25,736 bases of DNA from a virus. The notes under the pieces are model-generated. The model was not told the DNA's origin and made no database searches. It saw only the letters and a program-made list of their open reading frames with translations. Made by a program: the position numbers and the translations under genes. Location: IMG/VR virus record IMGVR_UViG_3300025131_000372, positions 1 to 25,736 of that record. One strand, given 5' to 3'. Shown one piece after another: positions 7,682-14,443 of this stretch (position 1 is its first letter; every line of letters begins with the position of its first letter).

Positions 7682-7707
7682 GTAGCGGAAGGAATCGCTT
7701 ACGCTAC
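7682..7707. repeat. 26-bp element, copy 2 (GTAGCG...CGCTAC)
   Basis: Exact repeat of 7596-7621. The segment between the copies also holds two GCGTTAGA octamers (7652-7659 and 7666-7673). Confidence 0.85.
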
Positions 7708-7778
7708 AAAATAAAAGTTCTAATAAAGGGGGGGGGTTATTGTAAGAACCGACCCAATCGCCTCAACTGGCCAAAACG

Positions 7779-7820
7779 CATGGCCATTAATGGGGCAGAT
7801 TGGTCCCATTTAAGGCCATG
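7779..7820. repeat. Imperfect 16-bp inverted repeat
   Basis: CATGGCCATTAATGGG (7779-7794) pairs with CCCATTTAAGGCCATG (7805-7820) at 14 of 16 positions, with a 10-nt loop. The left arm contains its own palindrome CCATTAATGG (7784-7793). No T-run follows, so an operator or origin structure is more likely than a terminator. Confidence 0.7.
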
Positions 7821-7928
7821 ATCCACCGCCGGTTTCTCTCTGTTAGTGCTAGTTTCTTACCCCGTAAAATTTACCCATTTCATAACCAAAGGGTTAGTCA
7901 TATTCTGCCCCCCCTTTAATGTTAAGCT

Positions 7929-8014
7929 GTCAAGTCAAAAGCCCACCCCCCTTTTGACTCGCTTGATATTATTAGGCTTTTCTCATGTGTACAAAAGTAG
8001 TCAAATTATTGACA
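7929..8014 (+). promoter_or_regulatory. Clustered GTCAA/TTGAC half-sites with a -35-like TTGACA, upstream of the helicase
   Basis: GTCAA half-sites begin at 7929, 7934 and 8000, and TTGAC at 7954 and 8009. They form two inverted repeats: AGTCAAAAG (7933-7941) with CTTTTGACT (7951-7959), and GTCAA-ATTA-TTGAC (8000-8013). The second overlaps a perfect -35 hexamer TTGACA (8009-8014), but no good -10 follows (TAGTTC at 15 nt is the best). The set looks like operator sites for a phage regulator controlling the rightward early transcript. Role inferred. Confidence 0.45.
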
Positions 8015-8192
8015 CCGAAAAGTTTACTTTAGTTCCCCAGCAATTTAAATTGAATCTGTGGACATAGGAGAGCGAAAAATTAATCGAAAATAAGTTAGAG
8101 GACCGCCGCTACCATTTGCGCACCCGCGCTCTCCCTTTGTCCACCCAAAGCGGTGGCGGTGGTTCTCTCTTTTCACTCGGGAGGGTAATGCG

Positions 8193-9947
8193 ATGGGCCA
8201 TGCGACGGGGCCAAGGTCGGGGAATTCAGAAAGAAAAATAAGAAACAACCTTCGGGGGCTCAACCACATCCCTGAAGATGATTGGGTTGAACACGAGCTA
8301 CTCGACGACCCAGGATTCAATTGTCCCCCGCAATGGGGGCAGCTTGAGAAGGAAACCGGGCCAGCTCACCCAGTCCCAGCGCTTGGGGATTGGAGCAAAG
8401 ATGGTGCTCTTCTTATTCAACTCAAAGCATTCTTCTCCGAATATATCAACGAGACCGATAATAGCGGCAATCCTTGCCGGATGGTCAAACACAACGATGA
8501 GGTTGACTTGTGGGGGGTTATCAAAGCCGGGTGGAAAAGACAGAACGGGGCTGAGCCAGTCATCACCGAGGGGCAGATGTGGCTCTACCAGAGGAATATT
8601 GGAATCTGGGCAAAAGCAGACACACCGGAGAGGCTTTATTTGTTCAGGCTCCTGCATGGCTTAAGCGCTGGCGATGGCTACCAAGATTTTGATGGCAAAA
8701 CGATTATGATGAACAAGAGAAATCTCTTGGCCCTCGATTTCATGGCGATGCATGACCACGCAATTATCCATAAGAAAAGCCCTTTTGCTGATGAAGTCCC
8801 TGGAGTTGTGCTTCTTACAAATTTACAGCCTGAGAGAAACCCGGCTTATTCAGTCAAGCAAACCCTTATTCACATGCCCGACAAGGATGGCCACGTCCAT
8901 TACATGGCTCCCGGTTTTGAAGAATTCAAACGCCACACGTATAACGAGCCGACGCCACGCCCCAAGCTCTCGGAAGTTGTTAATCTTAGATCTGAAAAAA
9001 ACAACCCGGCGGCCTGGCACCATTACATGAAATCACTCTTTGCGGGGGATGAAGATGCAAAGGCAAAGGTGCAAACGATTGAAGAGCACTTGGGTGCCTC
9101 CCTATGCGGGCTTGCTACTAAATTTCAGCGCGTGGTGGTTCTAGAAGGCTCAGGGGCCAACGGGAAATCGCTCTTCATGGAAATAGCCCGCCGCCTATTT
9201 AATGCTGAAGATGTGACCGTGACGAGTCCCGACACTTGGGGCCGTTTTGGAACAGTTGACCTTATGGGGAAGAAAATCAATCTAGTCACTGAGCTAGATG
9301 AGGGTTCAGTCTTTAAAAGTGATACCTTCAAAAGTGCAGTTACTGGGGATTTAATACGCGGGGAGTACAAGGGAGGGGCAAGTTTCTCGTTCAGGCCGGT
9401 GGCCGGGCATATTCTATCATGCAACTCTTTACCACCAGCAGCGGACCAGTCCCCCGGATTTTATCGGAGATTCATCTTGGTAAAGTTTGGGCGGCGATGG
9501 AGCCACTCAGACCCCGGATATCGAGAAGCGGACCAAATCCTAGATTCTATTATGGAAGTAAGGCACGAGATAGTTCAGCGCCTTGTTTGGTCTTGTGCTG
9601 AGTTGATGAAGCGGGGGCAATATCCGAACCTTTCAAGTCACAATTCAGCAATGAAAGACTGGGCTCAGAATTCTGATTCAGTGACTGACTTTGCGAATTC
9701 ATGCCTTAAGAAAGATGATGAAGGAGACTTTATTAAGGGAATCGAAAAGCAACCAGACTTACATGGGGCCTTTCTGGTGTTTACCAAGAACACCGGGAGG
9801 AAGGGCATGGGGAATCGAAATTTCTACAGAAGGCTTGCAGCGATTGAAGGGGTAGACAAAAGAGAAAAGCACTACAACGGGAGTGCCTGTTTTAATGTCA
9901 AGCTAAACTATCAGGCGGACTGGTTAGAGGGCTCAAAGGATATATAA
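8193..9947 (+). CDS. D5/P4-type SF3 replicative helicase
   Basis: 584 aa. The C-terminal half is a superfamily 3 helicase of the D5/P4 alpha type: Walker A EGSGANGKS (318-326), Walker B INLVTELDE (362-370), motif C HILSCN (406-411) and the arginine finger in GFYRRF (422-427). It would unwind phage DNA at the origin as a hexamer. Residues 130-300 fit the D5_N region seen before such helicases. I do not see a clear archaeo-eukaryotic primase motif or a Toprim in the first 130 residues, so priming may depend on the host or on another protein. GGGAGGG lies 7 nt before the ATG at 8193; an ATG five bases earlier is out of frame. It directly follows the iteron-rich region, as expected if it acts there. 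Confidence 0.9.
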   Translation: MGHATGPRSGNSERKIRNNLRGLNHIPEDDWVEHELLDDPGFNCPPQWGQLEKETGPAHPVPALGDWSKDGALLIQLKAFFSEYINETDNSGNPCRMVKHNDEVDLWGVIKAGWKRQNGAEPVITEGQMWLYQRNIGIWAKADTPERLYLFRLLHGLSAGDGYQDFDGKTIMMNKRNLLALDFMAMHDHAIIHKKSPFADEVPGVVLLTNLQPERNPAYSVKQTLIHMPDKDGHVHYMAPGFEEFKRHTYNEPTPRPKLSEVVNLRSEKNNPAAWHHYMKSLFAGDEDAKAKVQTIEEHLGASLCGLATKFQRVVVLEGSGANGKSLFMEIARRLFNAEDVTVTSPDTWGRFGTVDLMGKKINLVTELDEGSVFKSDTFKSAVTGDLIRGEYKGGASFSFRPVAGHILSCNSLPPAADQSPGFYRRFILVKFGRRWSHSDPGYREADQILDSIMEVRHEIVQRLVWSCAELMKRGQYPNLSSHNSAMKDWAQNSDSVTDFANSCLKKDDEGDFIKGIEKQPDLHGAFLVFTKNTGRKGMGNRNFYRRLAAIEGVDKREKHYNGSACFNVKLNYQADWLEGSKDI

Positions 9948-9955
9948 CCAAGGGA

Positions 9956-9988
9956 GGCAGCGGGGCCGTGATTAGCAGCCCCGCTGCC
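9956..9988 (+). terminator. Strong hairpin after the helicase, terminator-like
   Basis: GGCAGCGGGGC (9956-9966) and GCCCCGCTGCC (9978-9988) form a perfect 11-bp stem with an 11-nt loop, 8 nt after the helicase stop. Only GTTTCAG follows, so it lacks a full U-tract. It may attenuate read-through or protect an mRNA 3' end. Confidence 0.6.
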
Positions 9989-9996
9989 GTTTCAGC

Positions 9997-10010
9997 AACT
10001 CAACCAAAAG
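9997..10010 (+). promoter_or_regulatory. Start-associated leader core AACTCAACCAAAAG
   Basis: Exact AACTCAACC core at 9997-10005. Here the core-to-ATG distance is 35 nt, outside the two usual classes (12-14 and 19-20 nt). A GTG at 10014 is only 8 nt away. The gene at 10041 has its own GGAGG. Confidence 0.5.
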
Positions 10011-10040
10011 AAGGTGAAACAGGCATTAGCCGGAGGCACA

Positions 10041-10604
10041 ATGACTAAGAAAAGACAGAGCATAGAATTTGATCGCGGTCAAGAAACCGAACAAATAGCA
10101 CGATTCAGAAACGCATTGAGATTTGCAGGGCACGCACTCAACTGCGATGAAGGCTCCTATTGTCGGTGCGGTTTCGGGGAGTTAGAGAAGGCGCTAGCTC
10201 GAGCACAACGAGAAAACAAACCACCGACCGAGGATGCTTTTTATTTGTTTCGAGAATGCGCCGCAGAGATAACAGGGCACAGAGGGGAATCATGTGCTGA
10301 CAGGCGGTGTAAGTGCGGCGCAAAAAAAGCACTGAGAAAGCTAAACATCAAGAGCCCTGACGCAGACCAATTCGTTTCGTACTGGTGCTCTCGGTGTTCA
10401 AGGGAGCACCATCAAGAGGACCTTGAATCATTCTGGAAAGAAAAAGACGCTTTAAACGTCCCTTTGGATTCAACCATTGAAGCGCTAAAAGAATCAAATA
10501 GAGAAAAGTGTAGGATGGGCAACTGCCCCACTAAAAACTGTGCTGGGCCTGTTAGACGGTCAATTTTATCATTAAAAAGAATGATTCCGGATGTCCCATT
10601 TTAG
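10041..10604 (+). CDS. Cys-rich, probably zinc-binding protein of unknown function
   Basis: 187 aa. I use the ATG at 10041 because GGAGG lies 6 nt upstream (10031-10035 region); an in-frame GTG at 10014 has no separate site. Four Cys clusters are spaced along the chain: CDEGSYCRCG, CADRRCKCG, WCSRCSREHH and CRMGNCPTKNC. The first two each contain a closing C-x-C-G, suggesting repeated zinc-binding knuckles; the third, C-x2-C with H-H, resembles a treble-clef half-site. This suggests a nucleic-acid-binding or structural zinc protein, but I recognise no family. It is the first gene after the helicase and its terminator-like hairpin. Confidence 0.65.
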   Translation: MTKKRQSIEFDRGQETEQIARFRNALRFAGHALNCDEGSYCRCGFGELEKALARAQRENKPPTEDAFYLFRECAAEITGHRGESCADRRCKCGAKKALRKLNIKSPDADQFVSYWCSRCSREHHQEDLESFWKEKDALNVPLDSTIEALKESNREKCRMGNCPTKNCAGPVRRSILSLKRMIPDVPF

Positions 10605-10635
10605 GAATATTGTCAGGGATGAATAATAATAAACA

Positions 10636-10652
10636 AACTCAACCAAAGGATT
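10636..10652 (+). promoter_or_regulatory. Start-associated leader AACTCAACCAAAGGATT
   Basis: Full 17-nt form before the ATG at 10659 of the nuclease gene. AAAGGA serves as the Shine-Dalgarno sequence; 14 nt separate the AACTCAACC core from the ATG. Identical over 17 nt to the copy at 11858-11874. Confidence 0.7.
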
Positions 10653-10658
10653 AAAACC

Positions 10659-11813
10659 ATGAAATCATTATTTATCAGGTGCTCTTCTCTCAAAGGGGTT
10701 CTTAGCTGCCCCTCTTACGGGCTAACGGATAAACCCTGGAACCCCGAAAGCGTATATAGCCAACAAGGTTCGGCCGGACACCTGGGGGCTCAGTATTACA
10801 TTGATCCTCTTCTCGGCATGGCGGGAGAGGTCCCTGATTTCCCAGAGGTCCAACTCAAGTACCCGCTAATTGATATTAAGGACCTCGAAATCTGCTTCTG
10901 GCTTTTTAAACGAATGTGGGACGAACACCTTGCGCCATTTATGGGGGAAAACATTAGTTGTGAGGTTAAGATGAAGGCTCGTCTTGGTGTTGTTGAAATA
11001 GACGGAGAAGAGACTGAGGTTTTTCTAACTGGCCACGCTGACATTATAGCCCAAACGGCCATGGATTTAATCGTCTATGATTGGAAGTTTGGAAGAGCCC
11101 TTGGCGCTTCTCACTTTTCACAAACTGCAGGTTATGCAGCTCTAGCGGTGACTGTGTACGGGTGGCCAGAGTCCGGAGTGGTAACCGCTGGTGAGGCCTA
11201 CCCCCGCTTTGGGAAATGGAAAGACCACACTCAGAAAATCGATAAGGTTTATCTGGGACAGTTCAAAGAAACGGTTCTTGAGACTTTAAAGCATAGGGGC
11301 AAAGTAAGAAACCCATCACCCGACGGTTGCAAGTTTTGCTCAGCCCGGCTTGACTGCCCAGAATACCCGCGAATGTTTCAGGATAGTTTTATCGCTGTGA
11401 AGGGGATGGTAGACGGAGATTCTAGCGTTGTTGACCCTGAAGAACTGGCTCATCTTCATTCAGCGTTTAAAACCCTCGAATATGCTTGCAGCTCTTTCAA
11501 AAAGCTATTTGCAACAACCCTCGAAACAGCCAACGCTGTAGGGAAAGACAACGCAATAGAAGGTTTTTATCTTCAAGAGAAAACTAGGCGAAGTGTAGAG
11601 CCCCAAGCGGCATGGCCTCACCTTGCTAAAGTTCTTAATCAGGATGAAATTGCATCAGTTCTTTCTATGCCGCTAGCCAAGGTGAAAAGCGCGGTTATGA
11701 GCAAGACACCAGAAGGAATGAAGAAAAAAGAATTTTGGGCAGAGTTTGAGAAAGCCCTCTATGAATCAACCGCTATCATCGAAAGCTCTTCTTTGACCGT
11801 AGCAAAAAAATAA
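10659..11813 (+). CDS. Cas4/RecB-like PD-(D/E)XK nuclease (DUF2800-like)
   Basis: 384 aa. N-terminal CSSLKGVLSCPSY (8-20) and GSAGHLGAQYY (37-47) match the opening of RecB/Cas4-like phage exonucleases. The catalytic core is GHADII (125-130, candidate D127) and LIVYDWKFGRALG (137-149, with the D-x-K pair D141/K143). A C-terminal cluster CKFCSARLDCPEYP gives Cys 224, 227 and 233; with Cys17 this could hold a 4Fe-4S cluster as in Cas4/AddB. The likely role is double-strand DNA end resection to produce single strands for the RecT annealase encoded two genes downstream, in a lambda Exo/Beta-like pair. The start follows the full leader AACTCAACCAAAGGATT. Confidence 0.82.
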   Translation: MKSLFIRCSSLKGVLSCPSYGLTDKPWNPESVYSQQGSAGHLGAQYYIDPLLGMAGEVPDFPEVQLKYPLIDIKDLEICFWLFKRMWDEHLAPFMGENISCEVKMKARLGVVEIDGEETEVFLTGHADIIAQTAMDLIVYDWKFGRALGASHFSQTAGYAALAVTVYGWPESGVVTAGEAYPRFGKWKDHTQKIDKVYLGQFKETVLETLKHRGKVRNPSPDGCKFCSARLDCPEYPRMFQDSFIAVKGMVDGDSSVVDPEELAHLHSAFKTLEYACSSFKKLFATTLETANAVGKDNAIEGFYLQEKTRRSVEPQAAWPHLAKVLNQDEIASVLSMPLAKVKSAVMSKTPEGMKKKEFWAEFEKALYESTAIIESSSLTVAKK

Positions 11814-11819
11814 GAAAAC

Positions 11820-11846
11820 TTTACACGCTCTGGGGTTGTATATACT
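11820..11846 (+). promoter_or_regulatory. Possible promoter with TGTATATAC element
   Basis: TTTACA (11820-11825) and TATACT (11841-11846) are separated by 15 nt, slightly short for a sigma70 promoter. The TGTATATAC at 11837-11845 recurs as the palindrome TGTATATACA twice before the gene at 15226, so this may be an operator or a shared early-promoter element. Confidence 0.4.
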
Positions 11847-11857
11847 TTGGAGTCACT

Positions 11858-11874
11858 AACTCAACCAAAGGATT
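11858..11874 (+). promoter_or_regulatory. Start-associated leader AACTCAACCAAAGGATT
   Basis: Exact 17-nt copy of the leader at 10636-10652. 12 nt lie between the AACTCAACC core and the ATG at 11879. Confidence 0.7.
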
Positions 11875-11878
11875 TGAA

Positions 11879-12244
11879 ATGATTAAAACCACAGAAGACA
11901 TTCTAGGTGGCGGTATCGCCACAAAAACAACTATCAGCACAGGGTATTTCACCCCAGGCGGTGGAAGGTACCACCTCATCTGGGGGCACGTTCCAGACAT
12001 TAACGACCCGGACGGGCCTCTTAAGTTCATCGGTACATGGATGAACAGAGGCGGCGGCGGTGTCACAGTTATGCACCAAATTGGGACATTCTGTCATTGG
12101 ACTTACGTTGATGAAAAAATGGGCATTGGAGAAGAGAACGCAAAGGCAATCGCCCACTTTATCAACTCAGTAAACTTTTTTGACTACAAGCCAGAGAACT
12201 ACCTGGCCGATTTGCCACGAGGCGTCAAAGGGGCTCTGTCATGA
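11879..12244 (+). CDS. Protein of unknown function in the recombination cluster
   Basis: 121 aa. The start follows the full leader element with AAAGGA 6-7 nt before ATG. The sequence has glycine-rich turns (GGGIATKT, TPGGGRYH, RGGGGVTV) and aromatic residues, suggesting a small beta-rich fold; no known motif is evident. It sits between the nuclease and RecT, where phages often keep single-stranded DNA-binding or accessory recombination proteins, but it lacks a recognisable OB-fold SSB acidic tail. The stop overlaps the start of the next small gene (ATGA). Function unknown. Confidence 0.65.
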   Translation: MIKTTEDILGGGIATKTTISTGYFTPGGGRYHLIWGHVPDINDPDGPLKFIGTWMNRGGGGVTVMHQIGTFCHWTYVDEKMGIGEENAKAIAHFINSVNFFDYKPENYLADLPRGVKGALS

Positions 12245-12405
12245 GATTAAAAACGGGGGATAGCGTTACAATTGACCACCAGGTTTTTGGCGCAAAGGTG
12301 ATAGCTCAAAGCAAAGACGGAAAAAGAATCAAGGTAAAATACCACTGCCCTCGAGAGGGGCAGATTGTTAAATGTGTACAACTCAACCAAATTACAAAGG
12401 ATTAA
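12241..12405 (+). CDS. 54-aa small basic protein, KOW/SH3-like in composition
   Basis: 54 aa, starting at an ATG that overlaps the previous stop (ATGA) and ending 3 nt before the RecT start. The chain (MRLKTGDSVTIDHQVFGAKV, then a basic KDGKRIKVKYH segment) looks like a small SH3/KOW-type beta barrel, with 'GDxV' near the start and a 'V.....G..I.VKY' strand pair. Its last codons (QLNQITKD) are written over the leader element for RecT, so the coding region and the regulatory element share DNA. That the element stays intact although translated supports both readings. Function unknown. Confidence 0.6.
   Translation: MRLKTGDSVTIDHQVFGAKVIAQSKDGKRIKVKYHCPREGQIVKCVQLNQITKD
12380..12403 (+). promoter_or_regulatory. 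Start-associated leader with 7-nt insertion, before RecT
   Basis: AACTCAACC (12380-12388), AAATTAC, then AAAGGATT (12396-12403). Compared with the 17-nt form it has a 7-nt insertion between core and Shine-Dalgarno part, giving a 20-nt core-to-ATG gap. It lies inside the end of the 54-aa gene. Confidence 0.65.
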
Positions 12406-12408
12406 AAA

Positions 12409-13311
12409 ATGGGTAATTTATCAGAAGCTCAGATGGCGATAGTAACGCTAATGGATAGAAAGTTTGAGGTGCTAAAAAAAGCACTTCCGGCGAACGTCAA
12501 CCCGACACGATTTAAACAAGCCGCAATCATGGCCGCAACGGAAAACCCTAAAATCGTTTTAGAATGCACGCCCGTCTCAGTATTCACAGCCATCTTGCAA
12601 GCGGCCCAGCTTGGTTACAATCTCGGCTCTGCTTATAACGAGGCATATTTAATCCCATATAGGGACAAGCGCCGAGGCGTTACAGAGTGCAAACTAACTC
12701 CCGGCTATGTTGGAATGAGGCGAGCCCTAATTCGTTCCGGAGCTGCTGATGTAGTTCACGCGTCTATCGTGCATCAAAACGACATTTGCACAATCTCTCA
12801 CCACCCACCAAGCGTTAAACATGAGATTGACTTAAAAGGGGATAGGGGGGAATGGCTGGGGGTTCTTGCCTGTGCTTATCGCCTTAATGACGGGGTTCAC
12901 CAGCTCATTGACTTTGAGTATTTGAGCGAAGAAAGAATCCTCGCAGCTAAGGCCCAGGCGAGGGATAAATCGCTATGGAACAAGCACCCCGAACAATTCT
13001 GGAAAAAGACCGGAGTGCGGGCATTGGTTAAACTCTTTCCCCTGGTCAACGATGAACTCGTCACAATGGTTTCGTGGGACAATGAGAGCAACATCCCTTT
13101 GGAAGAGCAAGCCCCCACAATCCACCAGGACACCGCTACAGCGGTCGCGGCTGTAAAGGAGCTACCACAAGCGGAAGTTCTACCACCGCCACCAGAGAGC
13201 CCACAGGCAGCTGAGGCGAAGAAAAAGACCAAGCCGCGCAAAAAGCGCACAACTAAGAAACAAAAAGAAGACAACGGGCTTAATGTGCCTGTGCCTTTCG
13301 GGTTTGCGTGA
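12409..13311 (+). CDS. recT: RecT-family single-strand annealing protein
   Basis: 300 aa. Typical RecT features: PTRFKQAAIMAATENPKIVLECTPVSVFTAILQAAQLGYNLG at about 30-70 (shown here for its conserved spacing: 'F....l......P.l..c...S...a...aa.lGl'), AYLIPYRDK and the KLTPGYVGMRRALIRSG segment, then WNKHPEQFWKKTGVRALVKLFP before residue 215. RecT proteins coat ssDNA and anneal complementary strands for phage recombination and concatemer formation; the partner exonuclease is probably the Cas4/RecB-like gene upstream. The C-terminal 80 residues are low-complexity, Pro- then Lys-rich (KKKTKPRKKRTTKKQKED), an unstructured tail. The start follows the leader variant with the long spacing; the end overlaps the next gene (TGATG). 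Confidence 0.9.
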   Translation: MGNLSEAQMAIVTLMDRKFEVLKKALPANVNPTRFKQAAIMAATENPKIVLECTPVSVFTAILQAAQLGYNLGSAYNEAYLIPYRDKRRGVTECKLTPGYVGMRRALIRSGAADVVHASIVHQNDICTISHHPPSVKHEIDLKGDRGEWLGVLACAYRLNDGVHQLIDFEYLSEERILAAKAQARDKSLWNKHPEQFWKKTGVRALVKLFPLVNDELVTMVSWDNESNIPLEEQAPTIHQDTATAVAAVKELPQAEVLPPPPESPQAAEAKKKTKPRKKRTTKKQKEDNGLNVPVPFGFA

Positions 13312-13541
13312 TGAGAAGCAAAGAACAAGACTCTAACTCGAGACTAGCTAAAGCCATCAAGACCTATCTCCGGTGGGTTAATAGGACGGTAGCTCTTGAA
13401 TACCTTGGGGGAGAATATCACCCGCTCGGTGAGGGGGAAAGGGTGTTTAGAGTGGACACAATGAGAGACCTGGCAAGCAGTATAGGAAAAGAGGCTCGAA
13501 ATGTTGCGGAAGAAAACCACATAGAGGGGGGAGCAAAATGA
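13311..13541 (+). CDS. Small protein of unknown function
   Basis: 76 aa. The ATG at 13311 overlaps the RecT stop (TGATG), so translation is probably coupled; a GTG one codon earlier is also in frame. It is a soluble, mixed-charge, mostly helical protein with an aromatic middle (YLRWVNRTVALEYLGGEYHP). I recognise no motif. It is the first of five genes joined by 1-4 nt overlaps. Confidence 0.6.
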   Translation: MRSKEQDSNSRLAKAIKTYLRWVNRTVALEYLGGEYHPLGEGERVFRVDTMRDLASSIGKEARNVAEENHIEGGAK

Positions 13542-13735
13542 AGACAGAGAAAGAAATTCTAAAAGAAGGAAACGCGGATTCTTGGAACCGTGACGTTTTG
13601 CAATTCTTGCTTGCAGAAACAGAAGAGCGCCAGGCAAGAGAACGGGCAGAGGAAACAGCAACTAGGAAGTTTTACCGGTGGGTGCTTTCTACGCTCTTAC
13701 TCACTGGATTAGTTTGGGTGGGGTTGGTGCTATGA
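13538..13735 (+). CDS. Small tail-anchored membrane protein
   Basis: 65 aa. ATGA overlap with the previous gene. About 45 residues of charged helix (coiled-coil prone: LAETEERQARERAEETATRK) are followed by one hydrophobic segment at 47-65 (WVLSTLLLTGLVWVGLVL), leaving a cytoplasmic N-terminus and C-terminal anchor. Function unknown; see the note on the cluster of tiny membrane proteins. Confidence 0.6.
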   Translation: MKTEKEILKEGNADSWNRDVLQFLLAETEERQARERAEETATRKFYRWVLSTLLLTGLVWVGLVL

Positions 13736-13890
13736 AAAACCAATATTTAAGAAGAAAGCAAAAGCAATCTTTCAGAATACCTTTTGAGCGATTCGGTCCA
13801 ACTGAATGGATTGGTTTGGCTCTTGCTTCTTCGCTCTTGTTGTCTTGTTCTACGATATTTCTTTTTGAAGTTTTGGGGGGGTTATCATGA
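13732..13890 (+). CDS. 52-aa single-pass membrane protein
   Basis: 52 aa, starting at the ATG at 13732, which overlaps the previous stop (ATGA); an upstream in-frame start would lie inside the preceding membrane segment and is less likely. A very basic N-terminus (LRRKQKQSFR) precedes one transmembrane segment at about 26-48 (WIGLALASSLLLSCSTIFLF), so the N-terminus should stay inside. Function unknown. Confidence 0.55.
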   Translation: MKNQYLRRKQKQSFRIPFERFGPTEWIGLALASSLLLSCSTIFLFEVLGGLS

Positions 13891-14159
13891 AAAATTTACC
13901 AGAGAGAGGCGGCTCTTTATCTTATGGCCTATTTGACGAGAGGCCCCCAATCGGTCGGTGGCTTATGATGGGTATAGTCTTCGGCGCGGTCGGCTTAGTC
14001 TGTTACGGTGGATACCATCACGGAGTAAAGCTTGAGCAGGCAGCATTGGGGAGCCCAAAGCCAGAGGCTCGTGCCACTAAGAAGCAGGAGAAGAAAGCCA
14101 GCCAGATAACAGAAGGCAATCGTGAATGGCTCACAAGCATAGCAAAAGGGGGTGAGTGA
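13887..14159 (+). CDS. Small single-pass membrane protein
   Basis: 90 aa. ATGA overlap with the previous gene. One transmembrane segment lies at about 25-44 (WLMMGIVFGAVGLVCYGGYH), followed by a Lys/Glu-rich, probably disordered tail. Function unknown. It belongs to the run of coupled tiny membrane proteins. Confidence 0.6.
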   Translation: MKNLPERGGSLSYGLFDERPPIGRWLMMGIVFGAVGLVCYGGYHHGVKLEQAALGSPKPEARATKKQEKKASQITEGNREWLTSIAKGGE

Positions 14160-14428
14160 TGGGATTCTGGGGAAAGAAGAAAACAAGAAAGAATTTAGTC
14201 AAGCATGACATTCAACAAACTCATGATGTTCTTGATTACATCAACCACACAGCATTAAAAACGGCTGGGATGGGTGCAGAGTACAAGAAGCGGTTAATAA
14301 TGGAGGGGGATGAGAATGACAAAGTAAGCATGGACATTTGCGACGCTGTGACTATTCAACTCAAAGGGGCGTATGAGACTATGTTCGAGCTGGTAAAAGA
14401 AAAGCAAAGCCAGCCGGAGATAAAATAA
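14159..14428 (+). CDS. Small soluble protein of unknown function
   Basis: 89 aa. The ATG at 14159 overlaps the previous stop (TGATG). A basic start (GFWGKKKTRKNLVKHD) is followed by a helical body. No membrane segment and no recognised motif. It closes the series of overlapping genes that began with RecT. Confidence 0.6.
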   Translation: MGFWGKKKTRKNLVKHDIQQTHDVLDYINHTALKTAGMGAEYKKRLIMEGDENDKVSMDICDAVTIQLKGAYETMFELVKEKQSQPEIK

Positions 14429-14443
14429 CAAAAGGGAGGGGAT

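Larger units (their letters stand above)
7261..8192. other. Non-coding divergent region, candidate replication origin and control region
   Basis: No convincing gene is seen in this stretch between the minus-strand unit and the helicase gene. It contains five tandem GTTTGTAGT units (7392-7436), an AT-rich segment (about 7437-7541), two pairs of inverted-orientation units (7543-7560, 7628-7645), two copies of a 26-bp element (7596-7621, 7682-7707), a run of nine G (7728-7736), an imperfect 16-bp inverted repeat (7779-7820) and clustered GTCAA half-sites (7929-8014). Oppositely oriented iterons around an AT-rich core, beside a D5/P4-type helicase, is a layout expected of a phage origin. The origin role is inference. 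Confidence 0.5.

Noticed and set aside
7846-8067. 73-codon plus-strand frame before the helicase
   Set aside because: GTG start without a Shine-Dalgarno sequence, unusual composition, and it runs through the operator-like inverted repeats.
7261-8192. Phage attachment site (attP)
   Set aside because: No integrase or excisionase is seen in the window, and the repeats fit an origin better.
10014-10040. GTG start at 10014 for the Cys-rich gene
   Set aside because: The ATG at 10041 has GGAGG at good spacing, while the GTG overlaps its only possible purine-rich site.
12897-13328. 143-codon minus-strand frame opposite RecT
   Set aside because: It is complementary to the RecT coding region and its Lys-rich tail; no start signal.
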